Assembly: GCA_938084055.1 (NCBI GenBank)
Contig: CALKDK010000021.1
Location: 1-64,000, forward strand
DNA length: 64,000 bases
DNA from: an uncultured Luminiphilus sp.
GTDB taxonomy: Bacteria > Pseudomonadota > Gammaproteobacteria > Pseudomonadales > Halieaceae
Direction of reading: 5' to 3'
Part shown: in pieces, positions 1 to 9,207 of the stretch
Layout of the letters: each line of letters starts with the position of its first letter
Numbering within the stretch: position 1 is the stretch's first letter
The notes under the pieces: generated by a model
The model's input: the letters and a program-made list of their open reading frames with translations, nothing else
Databases searched by the model: none
Told to the model about the DNA's origin: nothing
Made by a program: the position numbers and the translations under genes

Positions 1-1883
1 TAAGCCAGCGCACGATGGATCTCGAGGAAGCAAAATTAGCCGCAGAGGCTGCCAACGTGGCGAAATCGGAGTTTCTTGCGGTCATGAGCCATGAGATTCG
101 TACGCCCCTGCACGGCATCATCGGGATGAACGAGCTGCTGATCAAAACCGACACCACACCGCAACAAAAGCGTTTCGCAAGAGCAGCACTCAATTCAGGA
201 AAGACGTTATTACACCTCATAAGTGAAATCCTCGATCTCGCCAAGATTGAAGCGGACCGCATTGAAGTTGAATCCGTTGAGTTTGATCTGATCGGTCTGG
301 TCGATGAAATCTGTTACCTGCAGGGCGAGGCAGCGCAGCGCAAGGGCCTCAAAATCGACTTCATACCCGATACAGGGTTAGCCGGTGGCTACAGGGGTGA
401 TCCACAGAAAATCAGGCAAATAGTAACCAACCTCGTCGGTAATGCGATTAAGTTTACCGAAGTGGGCCGCATAATCATCACTGCTACTCAGGACAGGAGC
501 GGTGAGGTCAGTATCCGGGTTGAGGATACTGGCGTTGGCATTCCCAAAGAGGCGCGCGACCGGGTGTTTGACAAGTTTACCCAGGCAGACGCCAGCACAA
601 CGCGACAATTTGGTGGGACGGGGCTGGGCCTCACCATCTGCAGGAATTTCGCAGAAGTGCTGGGAGGCAGCCTATCCATCGACACGCCGGAGTCTGGCAA
701 GGGCACGCATTTGGTAGTTACCTTACCCCTGGAAATATCAGAGGCCGCGCAAACCCTGCAACGCAGCACCATTGTGTTGCTGACCGAGGATGAGGTGCTG
801 GCAAGCAGCGTAACTTCGCATGCTGCCCTGATCGGCTACAAGACCGTCGTACTAAATTCTATTCGTAATATCGACGATGCAACCTTTGACGCGCTGATCG
901 TCGATGAGGCTTTCAGCCACGAGGCCTTGAATAACCTGGAGGACAGCAGGCTTGGCGCCAGAAAGGTACTGGCCACCTCTATCCAGAGTCTGAACCCCCG
1001 ACTGCAATCCAAAGAGTGGCTGGGGCTGCACAGGCCAGTCACAACAAGCAATCTCGCCGAAGTGCTGTCGGGTAGCACCCTCGACTCTCCAGCGACCACA
1101 ACCAGCGTACAGCTCAATGCTGATGTCTTGGTCGTTGAAGACAACAAGGTCAACCAGATTCTCGTTCAGGAAATTTTGAAGGGCATGGGATTACGCTCCG
1201 TAGTTGCGGAGAACGGTCTTGAGGCCGTTGACAAGTTCAAAGAGCAGGCATTCGATCTCGTGTTGATGGATTGTCAGATGCCCGTTATGGACGGGTTTGA
1301 AGCAACCGAACGCATTCGAAGATTGGAGAGCCAGCAGGGGTTGGGTCGAACGCCCATTCTGGCATTAACTGCAGCAGCTCGCGCAGAGGAATATGATCAG
1401 GCGCTGACCTCGGGCATGGATGAATTCATGACCAAACCCTTTGATGTCGAACAGTTGGAAAAGCGCTTGGTCGCCATTCTCGCTGACAAGATACAGGCGA
1501 CTCCCACAGGAGAACCCGGTGCTTCAGCCCACGCCAGCCCCTCCCCAATCGATGAGGCGGTGATCCAGTCAATACTGGCAATTAGCCCTGATACGGGGCG
1601 GGCCGTTCTGAAGAAGGTGATTGCATCATTCAAGGAGCAGCTCCCGACACGACTCGCTGATATCCGTGCCTGCATCGACAGCAGCGAAGCGGATTTGCTT
1701 CGGCAGCGAGCGCATGCCCTCAAGTCAATGAGCGGTAACGTCGGGGCCGCCAAGCTTACAAAAGCTCTGGGTGAAATCGAGCTCGCCGCCGCCGCGGGTA
1801 CGTTTGTTCTCTCAGAGGACGATTTCGACGATATTGAGGAACTAGCCCATCACGCCGCCACGGCGCTTGATCGATGGCAGTGA
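1..1883 (+). CDS. Hybrid sensor histidine kinase, BarA-like (5' end outside window)
   Basis: This is a cytoplasmic phosphorelay protein whose N-terminus lies before the window. The frame is open from base 3, and the first visible residues are the alanine-rich coiled linker that normally precedes a kinase core, so the ATG at 15 is probably internal. Domains counted from that ATG: HisKA with the MSHEIRTP motif (phospho-His about residue 26); HATPase with N box GNAIKF and G boxes DTGVGIP and GGTGLGL; a degenerate receiver-like stretch (about 250-350); a true receiver with VVEDN and acceptor Asp about 419 in [11 protein letters not shown]; and a C-terminal Hpt domain with RAHALKS (His about 567). 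The order HK-REC-Hpt matches BarA/ArcB-type kinases. The sensor domain and partner regulator are not visible. It converges on the next gene. Confidence 0.9.
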   Translation, partial: SQRTMDLEEAKLAAEAANVAKSEFLAVMSHEIRTPLHGIIGMNELLIKTDTTPQQKRFARAALNSGKTLLHLISEILDLAKIEADRIEVESVEFDLIGLVDEICYLQGEAAQRKGLKIDFIPDTGLAGGYRGDPQKIRQIVTNLVGNAIKFTEVGRIIITATQDRSGEVSIRVEDTGVGIPKEARDRVFDKFTQADASTTRQFGGTGLGLTICRNFAEVLGGSLSIDTPESGKGTHLVVTLPLEISEAAQTLQRSTIVLLTEDEVLASSVTSHAALIGYKTVVLNSIRNIDDATFDALIVDEAFSHEALNNLEDSRLGARKVLATSIQSLNPRLQSKEWLGLHRPVTTSNLAEVLSGSTLDSPATTTSVQLNADVLVVEDNKVNQILVQEILKGMGLRSVVAENGLEAVDKFKEQAFDLVLMDCQMPVMDGFEATERIRRLESQQGLGRTPILALTAAARAEEYDQALTSGMDEFMTKPFDVEQLEKRLVAILADKIQATPTGEPGASAHASPSPIDEAVIQSILAISPDTGRAVLKKVIASFKEQLPTRLADIRACIDSSEADLLRQRAHALKSMSGNVGAAKLTKALGEIELAAAAGTFVLSEDDFDDIEELAHHAATALDRWQ

Positions 1884-1915
1884 TTCAATCCAGTCTGTGC
1901 TGAGGGGCGATCACC

Positions 1916-2668
1916 TCAACGTCCGCTGAAGACGGGAGACCTTCGTTCCTGCTGGGCAGCCAAGCCCTCTTGGAGGTCCTCCGACTGCATGCAAAGCGCA
2001 GCCAGCCGGCGCGCTTCCGCTTTGTCCACAGCTCCGCGCTCTGCCTCCCCTATAATATGCAGCATGGCCGTGACCGCGAGCGGCGCCCGCTGTGCCAGGG
2101 CTTCAGCAAAAATCGCGGCCTCCTCGAGGAGCCTGTGCCGGGGTGCCAGTCTGCTAACGATGCCGTGCTCGAGCATCTCACCGGCCGAGAATTCCTCTGC
2201 ACCAACCAAAATCCGCTTGGCCAAAGTGACCCCCAAACGACTCACAAAGCGCTCGATACCCTCAACCGGGTAGCACAAACCTATAACCGAGGCAGGAACC
2301 CGCATAAGAATGTCATCTGACGCCATTCTAAAGTCACAGGACAGCGCAAGTTCACAGCCACCGCCATAAACGTTGCCATTGATCGCACAAAGCGTGGGTA
2401 TTGGGAGGTCGGCCAACCGATTCGTGACATTTTGGAATTGATCGCCGTCGAGCTCGCCGGCACGAATTTGCTGTAAATCAGCGCCCGCACAAAATGTAGC
2501 GCCCTCGTGAGCGCTGATGACCAGTACCCGCGATTGCTCTTCCAGACTGTCCAGTGCCGCCGAGATGAGAGCCAGCTCCTCTTGACCCAGTGCGTTCCTC
2601 CGCTCGGGCCGATTGAAGCGCAGATGTGCTATGCCGGCGTTTTGCTCAAAAAGTATGGTCGATGTCAT
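1916..2668 (-). CDS. Enoyl-CoA hydratase/isomerase family protein
   Basis: A 250-residue crotonase-fold enzyme, expected to hydrate or isomerise an enoyl-CoA ester in the cytoplasm. The N-terminal half has the family pattern: FNRPERRNAL near the start, the oxyanion-hole segment CAGADLQQIRAG, and NGNVYGGGCELALSCDFR for the second oxyanion-hole glycine region. The start at 2668 follows a strong GGGGAGGG ribosome-binding site about 9 nt upstream; a longer frame reaching 2698 lacks this support. It is divergent from a double TetR regulator and near a TesB-type thioesterase, so it may belong to a locally regulated acyl-CoA set. The exact substrate cannot be read from the sequence. Confidence 0.85.
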   Translation of the reverse strand: MTSTILFEQNAGIAHLRFNRPERRNALGQEELALISAALDSLEEQSRVLVISAHEGATFCAGADLQQIRAGELDGDQFQNVTNRLADLPIPTLCAINGNVYGGGCELALSCDFRMASDDILMRVPASVIGLCYPVEGIERFVSRLGVTLAKRILVGAEEFSAGEMLEHGIVSRLAPRHRLLEEAAIFAEALAQRAPLAVTAMLHIIGEAERGAVDKAEARRLAALCMQSEDLQEGLAAQQERRSPVFSGR

Positions 2669-2731
2669 GGCGGTAAGCCCTCCCCTGACTTCAAACAACC
2701 GGTGACCAGCGGTGATCCTGTGGTCCTCGAA

Positions 2732-4093
2732 ATGGTTAATAACGCAGTCTTACATGGACACAGACAAAAAAAATACTTAAAGTTCAAAAAATCGAATTTT
2801 GCGAATAATCTCACTTTGAGCACAGTCACCGAAAACGGTTCTCCCTTCAATCGCGGTATCCAGCACGAAGCGAAACACTCTGCCATATTGTCTCGGGCGG
2901 CCAAGCTTTTTAATACCAAGGGCGCGCGCTCTACTACCCTCAGTGACGTCGCCCACAAGCTGGGACTGACAAAAACCAGCCTTTATTACTATGTGAAAAC
3001 CAAGGAAGACCTGATTTACCAGTGTTACGACGCAGCCATGCGCCACGCACATGCAACCCTTGATCAGGTTGAGGCAGCAACAGATAACCCCCTTGAGCGT
3101 GTTCTCATGTTCATGGAATCCCAGATCTCCACAATCTTGAAGGCGTTGACTGGGCAGGGTGACTTTTATGCGGCGCCCCTCGAGCTCGCTTCCCTGAAGG
3201 ACAAGCACCGTGAGGAACTGATAGCTGAATACCTGCGGATGTTCATTCGGTTTCGCTCCTATATCCGCGATGGTATCGAACAGTCCATCATTCGGCCCTG
3301 CCATTCCACATCGACGACGCGGGCCCTGATTGGCGCCCTGGACTGGTCGTTTTACTGGCTGTACGAAATGCCAGAGGAGGAGGCCATGCTCGCCGGCGCC
3401 GCCCTGCGAAATATAGTGACCCATGGTCTTTTCAGCCAGGACGCCGATTATCGCCCCGGCGATCACCTGCTGAATGCAGAGCTAGCCTCCCCCGCCAAAG
3501 GCTTTGACCGGGAGGCCCAGAATCGCTTGAAGCAGGAGGCTTTTTTTAAGGCCGGAACTCGGTTTTTCAATCGAAAAGGCTTCAGTGGGACATCGCTCGA
3601 TGAAATTGCAGAACACCTGCAGGTGTCAAAAGGGGCTTTTTATTACCATTTCACCAACAAGGAAGCTCTGCTTAGCCAATGTTATGACTACTCCCTGGAC
3701 CAGACAGAGGCGATTTACAGGGAGATCAATGCCAGTGACATTTCGGCAGCAGAGAAACTCGATACCGTTTGCCGGCAGGTCTTCCACATACAGAACTCTG
3801 ATTTGGGACCGTTAATCCGCTACAACACCATTACAGCATTGCCCCCCCCTATCCGACGCCGGGTACTCGCTCGGACCCAGGCAGCCAGCAACAACCTTGG
3901 GCAGTTTGTGCGTGAAGGTCAGGCAAGCGGCATGTTTCGCGATGTCGATGCCGGCATCATGCAAAATATGCTCGAAGGCGCTGTGAACGCAGCGATGGAT
4001 ATCAGCGAGTGGCGACGCTTGGAGGATATCGATGAAGCAGCTATCGATTACTTCGACGTGTTTTATTTTGGTCTGACGAAAAACACCGACTAA
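2732..4093 (+). CDS. Double TetR/AcrR-family regulator (two HTH domains in one chain)
   Basis: One polypeptide of about 453 residues carries two complete TetR-type DNA-binding units. The first HTH reads through FNTKGARSTTLSDVAHKLG and KTSLYYYVKTKEDLI. The second reads through FFNRKGFSGTSLDEIAEHLQ and KGAFYYHFTNKEALL about 215 residues later. Each is followed by an alpha-helical ligand-domain-like segment, so this is an in-frame tandem duplication or fusion about twice the usual TetR length of ~200. The start is uncertain. ATG 2732 lies after the divergent crotonase start, but no clear Shine-Dalgarno sequence precedes it, and an AT-rich tract at 2762-2815 could hold the promoter of a shorter form. 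It probably represses the divergent crotonase gene and/or the downstream thioesterase, 20 nt away. Confidence 0.8.
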   Translation: MVNNAVLHGHRQKKYLKFKKSNFANNLTLSTVTENGSPFNRGIQHEAKHSAILSRAAKLFNTKGARSTTLSDVAHKLGLTKTSLYYYVKTKEDLIYQCYDAAMRHAHATLDQVEAATDNPLERVLMFMESQISTILKALTGQGDFYAAPLELASLKDKHREELIAEYLRMFIRFRSYIRDGIEQSIIRPCHSTSTTRALIGALDWSFYWLYEMPEEEAMLAGAALRNIVTHGLFSQDADYRPGDHLLNAELASPAKGFDREAQNRLKQEAFFKAGTRFFNRKGFSGTSLDEIAEHLQVSKGAFYYHFTNKEALLSQCYDYSLDQTEAIYREINASDISAAEKLDTVCRQVFHIQNSDLGPLIRYNTITALPPPIRRRVLARTQAASNNLGQFVREGQASGMFRDVDAGIMQNMLEGAVNAAMDISEWRRLEDIDEAAIDYFDVFYFGLTKNTD

Positions 4094-4113
4094 ATCGCAA
4101 CCAGGAGGTTTTG

Positions 4114-4929
4114 TTGCCAAGCTTTCAAGACGTTATGGACCTGATCAAGCCAGAGCAGGTGGGTCGCTACTGGTTCCGGGGTAGAAGTCCCACGCCCCAA
4201 CCAAGAATTTTCGGTGGGCAGGTACTGGCACAGTGCCTCCTTGCGGCCAACGAAACTGTCGATGACGCCCTCACAGCTCACTCAATGCATGCCTACTTCC
4301 TGCGCGCAGGCGACCCCAACACCCCCATCGAGTTCGACGTGGACCCAATTCGCGACGGACGCTCCTTCGCCACTAGAAGGGTAGTGGCCAGACAACGGGG
4401 TGATGCCATATTCAACACCTCAATCAGTTACCAAATTACTGAAGCTGGATTTACCCACAGTGAGGCGATGCCCGACGTCCCCTCGCCCCGAGAGGCTGCA
4501 GAACTCGATCTGGGCCCCAAGTACCGCACTTTCAGTGATATGTACCAAATCGAGAGGATACGGATTACGGCCCGGAGCGACCAACCTCAAACAAAGCAAC
4601 AAAACTGGTTCAGGGCAAAAGGGGGACTGGAATCCGATCCGCGCCTCCATCAGGCCGCACTGGCCTTGATCTCTGATTGCGCACTGCTCGGCACCAGTTT
4701 CTACCCTCAGGGTTTGAACGACTGGGATATCAATCATGTTGTGGCAAGCCTGGATCATGCTATCTGGTTTCACGAGCCGGTGGATGTTACCGACCACCTA
4801 CTCTATGAGTGCGAGAGCCCCTGGGCAGGTAACGCGCGGGGTTTTAATAGAGGACAGTTATGGAGTAGCGATGGAACCCTGCTGGCTTCAACCACGCAGG
4901 AGGCACTGGTCAGGCCCAAAACCCATTGA
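4114..4929 (+). CDS. tesB: Acyl-CoA thioesterase II (TesB family)
   Basis: A double-hotdog thioesterase of about 271 residues that hydrolyses acyl-CoA to free acid and CoA. The N-terminal hotdog shows RIFGGQVLAQCL and HSMHAYFLRAGDPNTP, with RDGRSFATRRV after it. The C-terminal half contains the hallmark SLDHAIWFH and ends in GQLWSSDGTLLASTTQE, as in TesB. A strong AGGAGG (4103-4108) sits 5 nt before TTG 4114, which I take as the start; TTG 4111 and ATG 4135 are alternatives. It follows the double TetR gene by 20 nt in the same direction, so the two are probably cotranscribed. Confidence 0.88.
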   Translation: MPSFQDVMDLIKPEQVGRYWFRGRSPTPQPRIFGGQVLAQCLLAANETVDDALTAHSMHAYFLRAGDPNTPIEFDVDPIRDGRSFATRRVVARQRGDAIFNTSISYQITEAGFTHSEAMPDVPSPREAAELDLGPKYRTFSDMYQIERIRITARSDQPQTKQQNWFRAKGGLESDPRLHQAALALISDCALLGTSFYPQGLNDWDINHVVASLDHAIWFHEPVDVTDHLLYECESPWAGNARGFNRGQLWSSDGTLLASTTQEALVRPKTH

Positions 4930-4941
4930 GGCACGGCCGCG

Positions 4942-5493
4942 TCAGTTGACTACCGTGCGCATCTCCTGGCCCACCGTTACGAGCGACACGCCCTCGGTGC
5001 CAACCTCGAACCGATGAATGGAGCCGTTGTCAGGCCAGCATTGCAGTGTCTCACCAGCTCCTCGACAGTGCGCTACCACCGCGTTAATGACAAGAAAATG
5101 CGTGAACACCACGGTGGGTACCTGAACAGATTGCAGGGCAGCCACAATGCCGTCCCGCCACTGCCATAGCGGATCCCCCTGCTCATCCCAGGTCTGTCGC
5201 ATGAAACTGCGCAGCCATGCCTGTCGCTCGGCCAGCGGGACCGGCGCGTTGATCTCCCGATAGGCATCATCAATATCAACACCACATGCCAGACGACGGG
5301 CCAGTGGCATCGCGGTCTCCTGTGCACGCGCCTTCGGGCTGCTAACCAGTTTTACCACTGCCGGCAACATTGCCTGCAGCTGCTCCGCCGCCGCCTCTGC
5401 CTGTGCGACACCCTGCGCGCTCAGACCGGGATCGCTGTGCTCACCCCAACTTGCTGCGGCCTCGCCATGGCGAACCAGCCAAACTGCGGTCAC
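4942..5493 (-). CDS. Histidine phosphatase family protein (second of a coupled pair)
   Basis: A 183-residue member of the phosphoglycerate-mutase-like / histidine phosphatase superfamily. The phospho-acceptor RHG motif is near the N-terminus (VWLVRHGEAA), followed by DPGLSAQG, and a second catalytic His is in VVFTHFLVINAVV. It is short, comparable to SixA- or CobC-like phosphatases. Its start overlaps the stop of the upstream phosphatase by 4 nt (ATGA), so translation is probably coupled. The substrate (small phosphometabolite or phosphoprotein) is unknown. Confidence 0.82.
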   Translation of the reverse strand: MTAVWLVRHGEAAASWGEHSDPGLSAQGVAQAEAAAEQLQAMLPAVVKLVSSPKARAQETAMPLARRLACGVDIDDAYREINAPVPLAERQAWLRSFMRQTWDEQGDPLWQWRDGIVAALQSVQVPTVVFTHFLVINAVVAHCRGAGETLQCWPDNGSIHRFEVGTEGVSLVTVGQEMRTVVN

Positions 5494-6197
5494 CGGTAAG
5501 TAACCAACGCTTCATCCAGCTGTGCAGACAGCAGTTCCAAATGGGCTGCATCATTGAAATTAGACAACGAGACCCGGTTACGGCTGTAGATCAAACGGGT
5601 AATTGAGCAATTCATTACGGGCTCGTAGAACTGGTAGAAGCCCGAATGGTCGACACCAACAACCAGGCCGACAGCGGTTGCAATAGTCCCCCCGGAAGTG
5701 AAGACAGCGGTATTTTTCCCCGCGCCAACTGACTCCATTATCTGTTTCAGCGCCGCAGTTACGCCGTCACGATAGTCCGCCCAGGGTGTAATACCACAGT
5801 CGGGACAGTCAGGACTGACCCAGGCGTTGAAGACGGCATCTATAACCTTCTGGTAATCCTTGCTGCTGCTCATTCCCCGCCCTACGATCTCCGCTAAGGT
5901 CGAGCTTTTTTCCACCAGTGCCGGGAGCAGAAGCCTGACCTGCTCATCATTGTTAATTTCATTGAACCTGGCATCTGTCTGTAACTCGCAGGGGTTTCCC
6001 AGGCCAGCAAGAACCCGGGTACCCGTTTCCTGCTGGCGTGACAGGGTACCTGCCACGGCAGCGTCAATGGCAAGTCCAATCCTGGCCAGATAGTCACCGG
6101 TAACATCAGCCTGTCGCTGACCCAGCGGCGACAACTGGTCATAGTTGTCGGCACCAAAGGATGCCTGGCCATGACGAATAAGATAAATCGATGCCAT
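5490..6197 (-). CDS. Histidine phosphatase family protein (first of a coupled pair)
   Basis: A 235-residue histidine phosphatase. IYLIRHGQAS carries the phospho-accepting His, QLSPLGQRQAD follows, and AVFTSGGTIATAVG occupies the position where the second catalytic segment is expected. That segment has Ser-Gly-Gly where many relatives have a His, so activity may differ. The start overlaps the aceK stop by a single base (TGATG) and the stop overlaps the next phosphatase by 4 nt, giving a tightly coupled aceK-phosphatase-phosphatase unit. The substrate is unknown. Confidence 0.82.
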   Translation of the reverse strand: MASIYLIRHGQASFGADNYDQLSPLGQRQADVTGDYLARIGLAIDAAVAGTLSRQQETGTRVLAGLGNPCELQTDARFNEINNDEQVRLLLPALVEKSSTLAEIVGRGMSSSKDYQKVIDAVFNAWVSPDCPDCGITPWADYRDGVTAALKQIMESVGAGKNTAVFTSGGTIATAVGLVVGVDHSGFYQFYEPVMNCSITRLIYSRNRVSLSNFNDAAHLELLSAQLDEALVTYR

Positions 6198-7933
6198 CAG
6201 GCGGTACTCCTCTGTTCCCTGGGAAACCGCATGGCGCGCGGATAGGGATAAAAATCATCGACATGCCCGTCACGGATTCGCTGCTGCAGGCCCGTCCAAA
6301 AATCAGCATCATATATCTCACTATGACGCGCATCGAATGCTTTACGAGCGCGCTGGTTACCCGAAAAAAACAGCCGAAACTCCTCGGGAAACACGTCATT
6401 GGGCCCCACCGAATACCAGGGCCTGCTCGACATCTCTTCATAGTCATCCCGAGGGATGGGAATGCGTCGGAAATTGCATTCCAGCAGGGGCTGGATTTCG
6501 TCGTAGTCATAAAACACCACCCGCCCATGGCGGGTAACACCAAAGTTCTTTAGCAGCATGTCTCCCGGGAAAATATTGGCTGCTGCCAGCTCTTTGATTG
6601 ACTTGCCGTAATCGTTCATGACCTCATCGACCTCCTGGTCGCTGGCCTCCTGAAGATAGAGATTGAGTGGCGTCATGCGCCGCTCAACGTAACAGTGCTT
6701 GATAATCAGAGCGGTACCACTGATCACGAATTGGGATGGACAGGTGGCGCTCAGCTCCTCGATCGCCTCCTCAGAAAAACGCGACCGATCGAAGACGAGA
6801 TTGTTGAACTCCTGGGTATCTGCCATGCGACCCGCTCGGTCCCAGCGCTTTACCAGATTGTATTTGTCCTTTACCAACTGGTGCGTAACATCTTTGGGCG
6901 GCGTGAAGCGATCCTTGATGATCTTGAAGACAAACTCGTAGGACGGCAGGGTAAACACCGTCATTACCATGCCTTTGATTCCCGGTGCGACGATGAATTT
7001 ATCCGTAGTCGAGCGCATGTGTCGGTAGGCGGTGCGATAATAGTAAGTCTTGCCGTGTCGGTGGTGACCAATTGCGCTGTATATCTCCGAGATATCTTTC
7101 TTCGGCATGAGTTGATGCAGGAACAGCACGTACTGGGACGGTATCGAAGCGTCGACCATGAAGTAACTGCGGGTGAAACTGAACAGCAGACTGACCCGAT
7201 CGGAGCCAAACAGCACCGTATCGACGTACACAGCTGGCTTGTCCGAGCAAGCGTTATGCAGCATGGGCAAGACAAAGGGAAGCTGTATCCCAGAACTGAC
7301 GATCCGTCCGACAATATAGACCGCTTTGTTGCGATAAAAATGGTGTTCCAGGGTCTGAAACTCAAACACGCCGTCGCCCAGCGACGCCTGATTACCGAGT
7401 TCCCGCTCAATTGCAGCTACGATATAGGAGCAATCGCGTTCAGGATCCTCATAGGGCAAATGAAGTGCATAGTTATCCAACATGGCGGCTACGCTGTCGC
7501 GCAACCCGCCGCTGAACCTTACAACCACCCGGCGCACGTCCACGGGTGGCATATCGCCCTGTGGTGAAAACACAAACGCGTGCTCATCCCGGATTCGGCG
7601 GTGTGCAAACACCGCGTTATATATTGAGTTGTAGAACGTCTCGGCGATCTCAAAATTAGTCATCCCCCGAACCAACTCTGCGTAGACCCCACGGGTCTCG
7701 GTCCAGAATTCAAAATCTGAGAGCCGATCGTCGGCAATGTGAGTAACGTAGCTCAGGGTTTCCAGGACTTTCTCTTTGTAGAGGTCAATGCGCCGGGTGG
7801 AGATGGCATGCATCACACCCCACTCGGCTTTTTCAAACCGCGTACGGGCCGCTAGCGTAATATTCTCAAATTCTGCGAAATAGGCTGTAAAACCATTCAG
7901 GATGGTTCTCGCCAGGCGCGTCTGCTTATCCAC
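6197..7933 (-). CDS. aceK: Isocitrate dehydrogenase kinase/phosphatase
   Basis: A 578-residue AceK, the bifunctional cytoplasmic enzyme that phosphorylates isocitrate dehydrogenase to divert carbon into the glyoxylate shunt and can reverse this. Length and sequence fit the family throughout. The ATP-binding loop segment APGIKGMVMTVFTLPS is near residue 310, the catalytic core includes KRWDRAGRMADTQEF, and the metal-binding GRVVFYDYDEI lies near residue 475. In E. coli aceK follows aceBA, but here it leads two histidine phosphatases and no aceA or aceB is in view. Its presence implies that this organism grows on acetate or fatty acids, in line with the many acyl-CoA genes nearby. Confidence 0.96.
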   Translation of the reverse strand: MDKQTRLARTILNGFTAYFAEFENITLAARTRFEKAEWGVMHAISTRRIDLYKEKVLETLSYVTHIADDRLSDFEFWTETRGVYAELVRGMTNFEIAETFYNSIYNAVFAHRRIRDEHAFVFSPQGDMPPVDVRRVVVRFSGGLRDSVAAMLDNYALHLPYEDPERDCSYIVAAIERELGNQASLGDGVFEFQTLEHHFYRNKAVYIVGRIVSSGIQLPFVLPMLHNACSDKPAVYVDTVLFGSDRVSLLFSFTRSYFMVDASIPSQYVLFLHQLMPKKDISEIYSAIGHHRHGKTYYYRTAYRHMRSTTDKFIVAPGIKGMVMTVFTLPSYEFVFKIIKDRFTPPKDVTHQLVKDKYNLVKRWDRAGRMADTQEFNNLVFDRSRFSEEAIEELSATCPSQFVISGTALIIKHCYVERRMTPLNLYLQEASDQEVDEVMNDYGKSIKELAAANIFPGDMLLKNFGVTRHGRVVFYDYDEIQPLLECNFRRIPIPRDDYEEMSSRPWYSVGPNDVFPEEFRLFFSGNQRARKAFDARHSEIYDADFWTGLQQRIRDGHVDDFYPYPRAMRFPREQRSTA

Positions 7934-7999
7934 GATCAGATCCCTGCAGGAAGGCGGTCAGTGTAGGGTTCCCGTGGTGGCCTTGCAATTTGGCAGGGG

Positions 8000-8026
8000 A
8001 AAAAAAACCCGCCGGGCTGGCGGGTT
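8000..8026 (-). terminator. Rho-independent terminator after the acyl-CoA dehydrogenase pair
   Basis: On the minus strand an 8-bp perfect stem AACCCGCC / GGCGGGTT with a 5-nt loop is followed by a run of eight T residues. It sits about 20 nt past the stop of the acyl-CoA dehydrogenase gene that ends at 8047, and it separates that operon from aceK. Confidence 0.85.
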
Positions 8027-8046
8027 CCGATATCAAAATCTATCGC

Positions 8047-9186
8047 TCAGGCGGCGAAGGCCTTGTCCATGTACTTCGCCCGATGATACCGGGCATCACC
8101 GAAGGTCGTATTGATCATCATCAGGCGCTTGGCATAGTGACCAATATCGAGCTCGTCTGTAATCCCCATACCACCGTGCATCTGTGTGGCTTCGCTGTAG
8201 ACCAGTTTGGCATTGCGCTCCACCAGAACTTTCAGTGCGTTGATGCTCGCATCGGCACTGTCAGGATCCTGTTTGTATTCACACACTACCTTATACAACA
8301 GTGACTTAGCCTGCTCATAGGCCATCATCGTATCGACCATGCGATGTTGAAGCGACTGAAAGGAACCGATGGCAACACCAAACTGTTCGCGGGTTTTGGT
8401 GTACTCCAGAGTCTTGGCATTGAGTGTTCCCATGCAGCCAACTGCCTCAGCCATCAGGGCAATGGTCGCCTCGCGAACAACCGCCTCAACAGTCGCCATG
8501 GCCGACCCCGCCTCACCCAACAGCGCGTCAGCCCCAAGAGCCACATTGTCAAAGGTAATGTTGGCGACGCGCTGACCATCCATCATGGGATAGTCAATCC
8601 GCTTGAGGCCGTCAGCGTCCGCTGGAACAATGAACAGTGACAGACCATCGTGATCCCATTGCTCGCCAGACGTACGGGCGAGAACAACCATCTGGTTGCA
8701 GTTGGCACCGTTGAAAACGATAACTTTCTCACCACTCAAAACCCAACCGTCTCCCGAGGCTTCTGCCTTGGTGAGGCAGTCGGTCATTTCAAAACGACTC
8801 TGGCGCTCAAGGTAGGCAAAAGCACCCGATGTACTGCCATCAATCAGAGAGGGGATCCACGCACTGCGCTGACCCTCGCTGCCTGCGCCTGCTACCAAGC
8901 CGCCGAAAAGCAACACACTGGGCAGGTAGGGTTCAACGATCAGTCCCTTGCCGATCTCCTCCATGATCACCATGGTGTCGACAATAGTGCCACCAAAGCC
9001 GCCATCCTCCTCGGCAAAGGGAATCGACAACCATCCCAATTCGGCGAAGGTTTGCCAGGCTTTATCACTGATACCGGTATCCGATGCCACAATGGCGCGG
9101 CGCGTATCCCAGTCGTAGTCGTCCTGGACAAAGCGCGCGATAGAATCACGCACCATTTGCTGCTCTTCTGAAAATTCGAAATTCAC
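8047..9186 (-). CDS. Acyl-CoA dehydrogenase (second of pair)
   Basis: A 379-residue flavoprotein of the acyl-CoA dehydrogenase family. The N-terminus (FEFSEEQQMVRDSIARF) is typical of the alpha-helical domain. The middle has GGFGGTIVDTMVIMEEIGKG, and the C-terminal FAD/substrate region shows ATQMHGGMGITDELDIGHY. Expected reaction: alpha,beta-desaturation of an acyl-CoA with electrons passed to ETF. It starts 21 nt after the stop of the upstream acyl-CoA dehydrogenase. Such adjacent pairs often form heteromeric enzymes in steroid or branched side-chain degradation, which is plausible here but unproven. Confidence 0.9.
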   Translation of the reverse strand: MNFEFSEEQQMVRDSIARFVQDDYDWDTRRAIVASDTGISDKAWQTFAELGWLSIPFAEEDGGFGGTIVDTMVIMEEIGKGLIVEPYLPSVLLFGGLVAGAGSEGQRSAWIPSLIDGSTSGAFAYLERQSRFEMTDCLTKAEASGDGWVLSGEKVIVFNGANCNQMVVLARTSGEQWDHDGLSLFIVPADADGLKRIDYPMMDGQRVANITFDNVALGADALLGEAGSAMATVEAVVREATIALMAEAVGCMGTLNAKTLEYTKTREQFGVAIGSFQSLQHRMVDTMMAYEQAKSLLYKVVCEYKQDPDSADASINALKVLVERNAKLVYSEATQMHGGMGITDELDIGHYAKRLMMINTTFGDARYHRAKYMDKAFAA

Positions 9187-9207
9187 AATTCTGTCCTCCC
9201 TGACCGG

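Noticed and set aside
1890-1920. Short stem TGAGG/CCTCA between the hybrid kinase and the crotonase
   Set aside because: Only 5 bp and no T-run, too weak to call a terminator.
6695-7567. 290-codon plus-strand frame opposite aceK
   Set aside because: It has no domain or ribosome-binding site, and AceK is conserved over its whole length.
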